Shown one piece after another: positions 62,816-64,000 of a DNA stretch of 64,000 nucleotides. Numbering within the stretch: position 1 is the first letter of the stretch; every line of letters starts with the position of its first letter. The DNA comes from Anaerolineales bacterium (lineage in GTDB: Bacteria; Chloroflexota; Anaerolineae; Anaerolineales; UBA6663). Position numbers and translations under genes: made by a program. Location: contig JADZEK010000062.1 in assembly GCA_020850595.1 (NCBI GenBank), positions 32,943-96,942 of the forward strand, in the 5' to 3' direction. The notes under the pieces were generated by a model that searched no databases, was not told the DNA's origin, and saw only the letters and a list, made by a program, of their open reading frames with translations.

Positions 62816-63460
62816 ATGCATCGCACGCGGACGCTGATTCTGGACTACCTGAAGGAGCACGGCGAAGCCACGGTGGACGACCTGGCGGCTGTGCTGGGCC
62901 TCACCTCGGTGACGGTGCGGCATCATCTGGACATCTTGCGCACCGAGGAGTTGGTGGCCGCGCCGGCCATCCGGCGTCGCAGCACGCCGGGCCGCCCACA
63001 GTATAGCTACACGCTGACGCACAAGGCGGCCGAGCACTTCCCCAAGAATTATTGTGACCTGGCCGCCACGCTGCTGGACGAAGTGCGCGCCCAGACCTCA
63101 CCGCAACTGATCAACGTGATCTTCGAGGGGGTGGCCCTGCGGCTGGCGGCTGATGCGCCCGCGTTGGCGCCCGGTGAGCCGCTGCCCGACCGGCTGGAAC
63201 GCGCCGTAAAATATCTGAACAGGCAGGGCTACGTGGCGCGCTGGGACCAGGATGAGCAGGGCTATTGGCTGCATACCTGCAACTGCCCCTACCAGGCGCT
63301 CGCCGGGCACAACCCGGAGCTGTGCGGCATGGACCTGGCGTTGGTGGGTAACCTGCTGGGCACGACGCCGCAGCGGATGAGCCGCGTGGTGGAAGGCGCG
63401 AATACCTGCGGCTACCTGATCAGCGCTGCGAATAAAGTAGACCCGAATCTCGCTAATTGA
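62816..63460 (+). CDS. SufR-like winged-helix regulator with Fe-S cysteines
   Basis: 214 aa. N-terminal winged helix (about 5-70; VDDLAAVLGLTSVTVRHHLDIL). Cys155, Cys157, Cys170 and Cys198 (TCNCPYQ, ELCGMD, NTCGYL) match the cluster-binding pattern of SufR-type repressors. A GTG at 62801 could add five residues, but the ATG at 62816 fits the ribosome site better. Divergent from iscX-nuo and upstream of an A-type carrier, so it probably senses cluster status for this neighbourhood. Confidence 0.85.
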   Translation: MHRTRTLILDYLKEHGEATVDDLAAVLGLTSVTVRHHLDILRTEELVAAPAIRRRSTPGRPQYSYTLTHKAAEHFPKNYCDLAATLLDEVRAQTSPQLINVIFEGVALRLAADAPALAPGEPLPDRLERAVKYLNRQGYVARWDQDEQGYWLHTCNCPYQALAGHNPELCGMDLALVGNLLGTTPQRMSRVVEGANTCGYLISAANKVDPNLAN

Positions 63461-63518
63461 CAGCCCACCCGACTTGGGCTAGAATTCTCAGACAAACGTG
63501 ACCGGAAAGGATTGCAGC

Positions 63519-63944
63519 ATGGCTCTCAACGAGATCGAATTGGTGGATGCGACGCCGGAAGCGGTCGAGGATGAGGCGACCCTCACGCTGCTGCCCGCGG
63601 CGGCCGAGAAAATCCGCGCGCTCTTGAGCGAACGCAACCTGCCCGACCACGGGCTGCGCGTCTTCGTCTCGGGCGGCGGCTGCTCGGGGATGCAGTATGG
63701 CATGGCAATTGAGAAGGAAGCCGGCGAATACGACAGCATTCTCGAAAGCAACGGCATCAAGGTGATCATTGACCCGACCTCAATGATGTACCTGACCGGC
63801 GCCACGGTGGACTACGTGGACAACATGATGGGCGGCGGGTTCCACATTGACAACCCGAACGCCGTTTCGACTTGCGGCTGCGGGCACTCGTTCCGCACGA
63901 CTGGGTCGGCGGGCGCGAGCGGCGGCGGCTGCGGCCACCAGTAA
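63519..63944 (+). CDS. A-type Fe-S carrier (ErpA/IscA-like)
   Basis: 141 aa from the ATG at 63519 (AAGG upstream; a GTG seven codons earlier is less likely). Three family cysteines: Cys55 in GGGCSG, Cys119 and Cys121 in TCGCGH. A Gly-rich tail adds Cys138, outside the family core. An N-terminal acidic extension of about 20 residues is present. Follows the regulator by 58 bp, probably in one transcript. Confidence 0.92.
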   Translation: MALNEIELVDATPEAVEDEATLTLLPAAAEKIRALLSERNLPDHGLRVFVSGGGCSGMQYGMAIEKEAGEYDSILESNGIKVIIDPTSMMYLTGATVDYVDNMMGGGFHIDNPNAVSTCGCGHSFRTTGSAGASGGGCGHQ

Positions 63945-63982
63945 GCTCGCAAGCGAAGCCATCACCCCTAGCACCTGGGCGC

Positions 63983-64000
63983 GGGGGGGGGGGGGGGGGG
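63983..64000. repeat. Homopolymer G run at the right edge
   Basis: Eighteen consecutive G bases to the last base of the window, following an ordinary sequence. Most likely a contig-end or two-colour-chemistry sequencing artefact rather than biology. Confidence 0.75.

Overview
The window is GC-rich and densely packed bacterial DNA. Almost everything from position 1 to 53.9 kb, and again from 55.4 to 62.7 kb, is coded on the minus strand. Only murA, a tiny membrane ORF, a SufR-like regulator and an A-type Fe-S carrier lie on the plus strand. Several traits fit a member of the Chloroflexota (Anaerolineae-like): lipoproteins with Pro/Thr/Ala stalks, a kinase fused to a TolB-like propeller, a Uma2 protein, a fused NuoCD and many M50/TPR and GAF proteins. 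This is inference from gene content only; no rRNA or tRNA is present to confirm it.

Layout. (1) 1-3.8 kb: the N-terminal part of a membrane-anchored multi-GAF sensor that runs off the left edge, and a methyltransferase. (2) 3.9-21.7 kb: one apparent operon read leftward from a promoter near 21.7 kb. It carries an NMT1-type ABC importer, a beta-ureidopropionase-like nitrilase, the FAD and 2Fe-2S subunits of a molybdenum hydroxylase, an amidase, FdrA, a DUF1116 protein (AllG/YlbE), a cyclase-family hydrolase, the molybdopterin subunit, a DUF2877 protein (AllH/YlbF), a dihydropyrimidinase/hydantoinase and a class III aminotransferase. It reads as a complete import-to-product route for a cyclic ureide or pyrimidine-like compound, and it includes all three components of the oxamate carbamoyltransferase family. 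(3) 22.3-27.5 kb: an operon with M55 D-aminopeptidase, a MocA-type oxidoreductase, an unassigned PLP lyase-like enzyme, an MFS protein and an unknown protein. (4) 27.6-33.7 kb: an M50/TPR membrane protein, threonine synthase, and a VWA / PP2C / atypical kinase / zinc-ribbon membrane set resembling the E. coli yegL-yegK-yegI trio. (5) 33.8-35.6 kb: proS. (6) 35.8-46.8 kb: a purine module with 8-oxoguanine deaminase-like amidohydrolase, a small membrane protein, adenine deaminase, a YgeW-like carbamoyltransferase, carbamate kinase and a BMP-family nucleoside ABC transporter. (7) 47-55.3 kb: folD, a Ser/Thr kinase with a propeller sensor, an acidic protein, gyrB, a membrane protein and murA. (8) 55.4-64 kb: a membrane protein, ridA, mrp, a Cys-motif protein, nuoI, uma2, nuoCD, nuoB and iscX, divergent from the regulator and the A-type carrier. 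The window ends in a run of G.

How the parts fit. Modules 2 and 6 together look like a nitrogen-heterocycle catabolic island. Purine bases or nucleosides (BMP transporter, deaminases) and an NMT1-importer substrate are opened to carbamoyl compounds. Two different kinds of carbamoyltransferase (FdrA/AllG/AllH and YgeW-like) could release carbamoyl phosphate for the single carbamate kinase at 41 kb, giving ATP. The exact substrate cannot be read from sequence, and no dihydropyrimidine dehydrogenase is present in the window. The right end is an Fe-S neighbourhood: complex I peripheral-arm subunits, IscX, Mrp, an A-type carrier and a putative Fe-S-sensing regulator around one strong divergent promoter pair.
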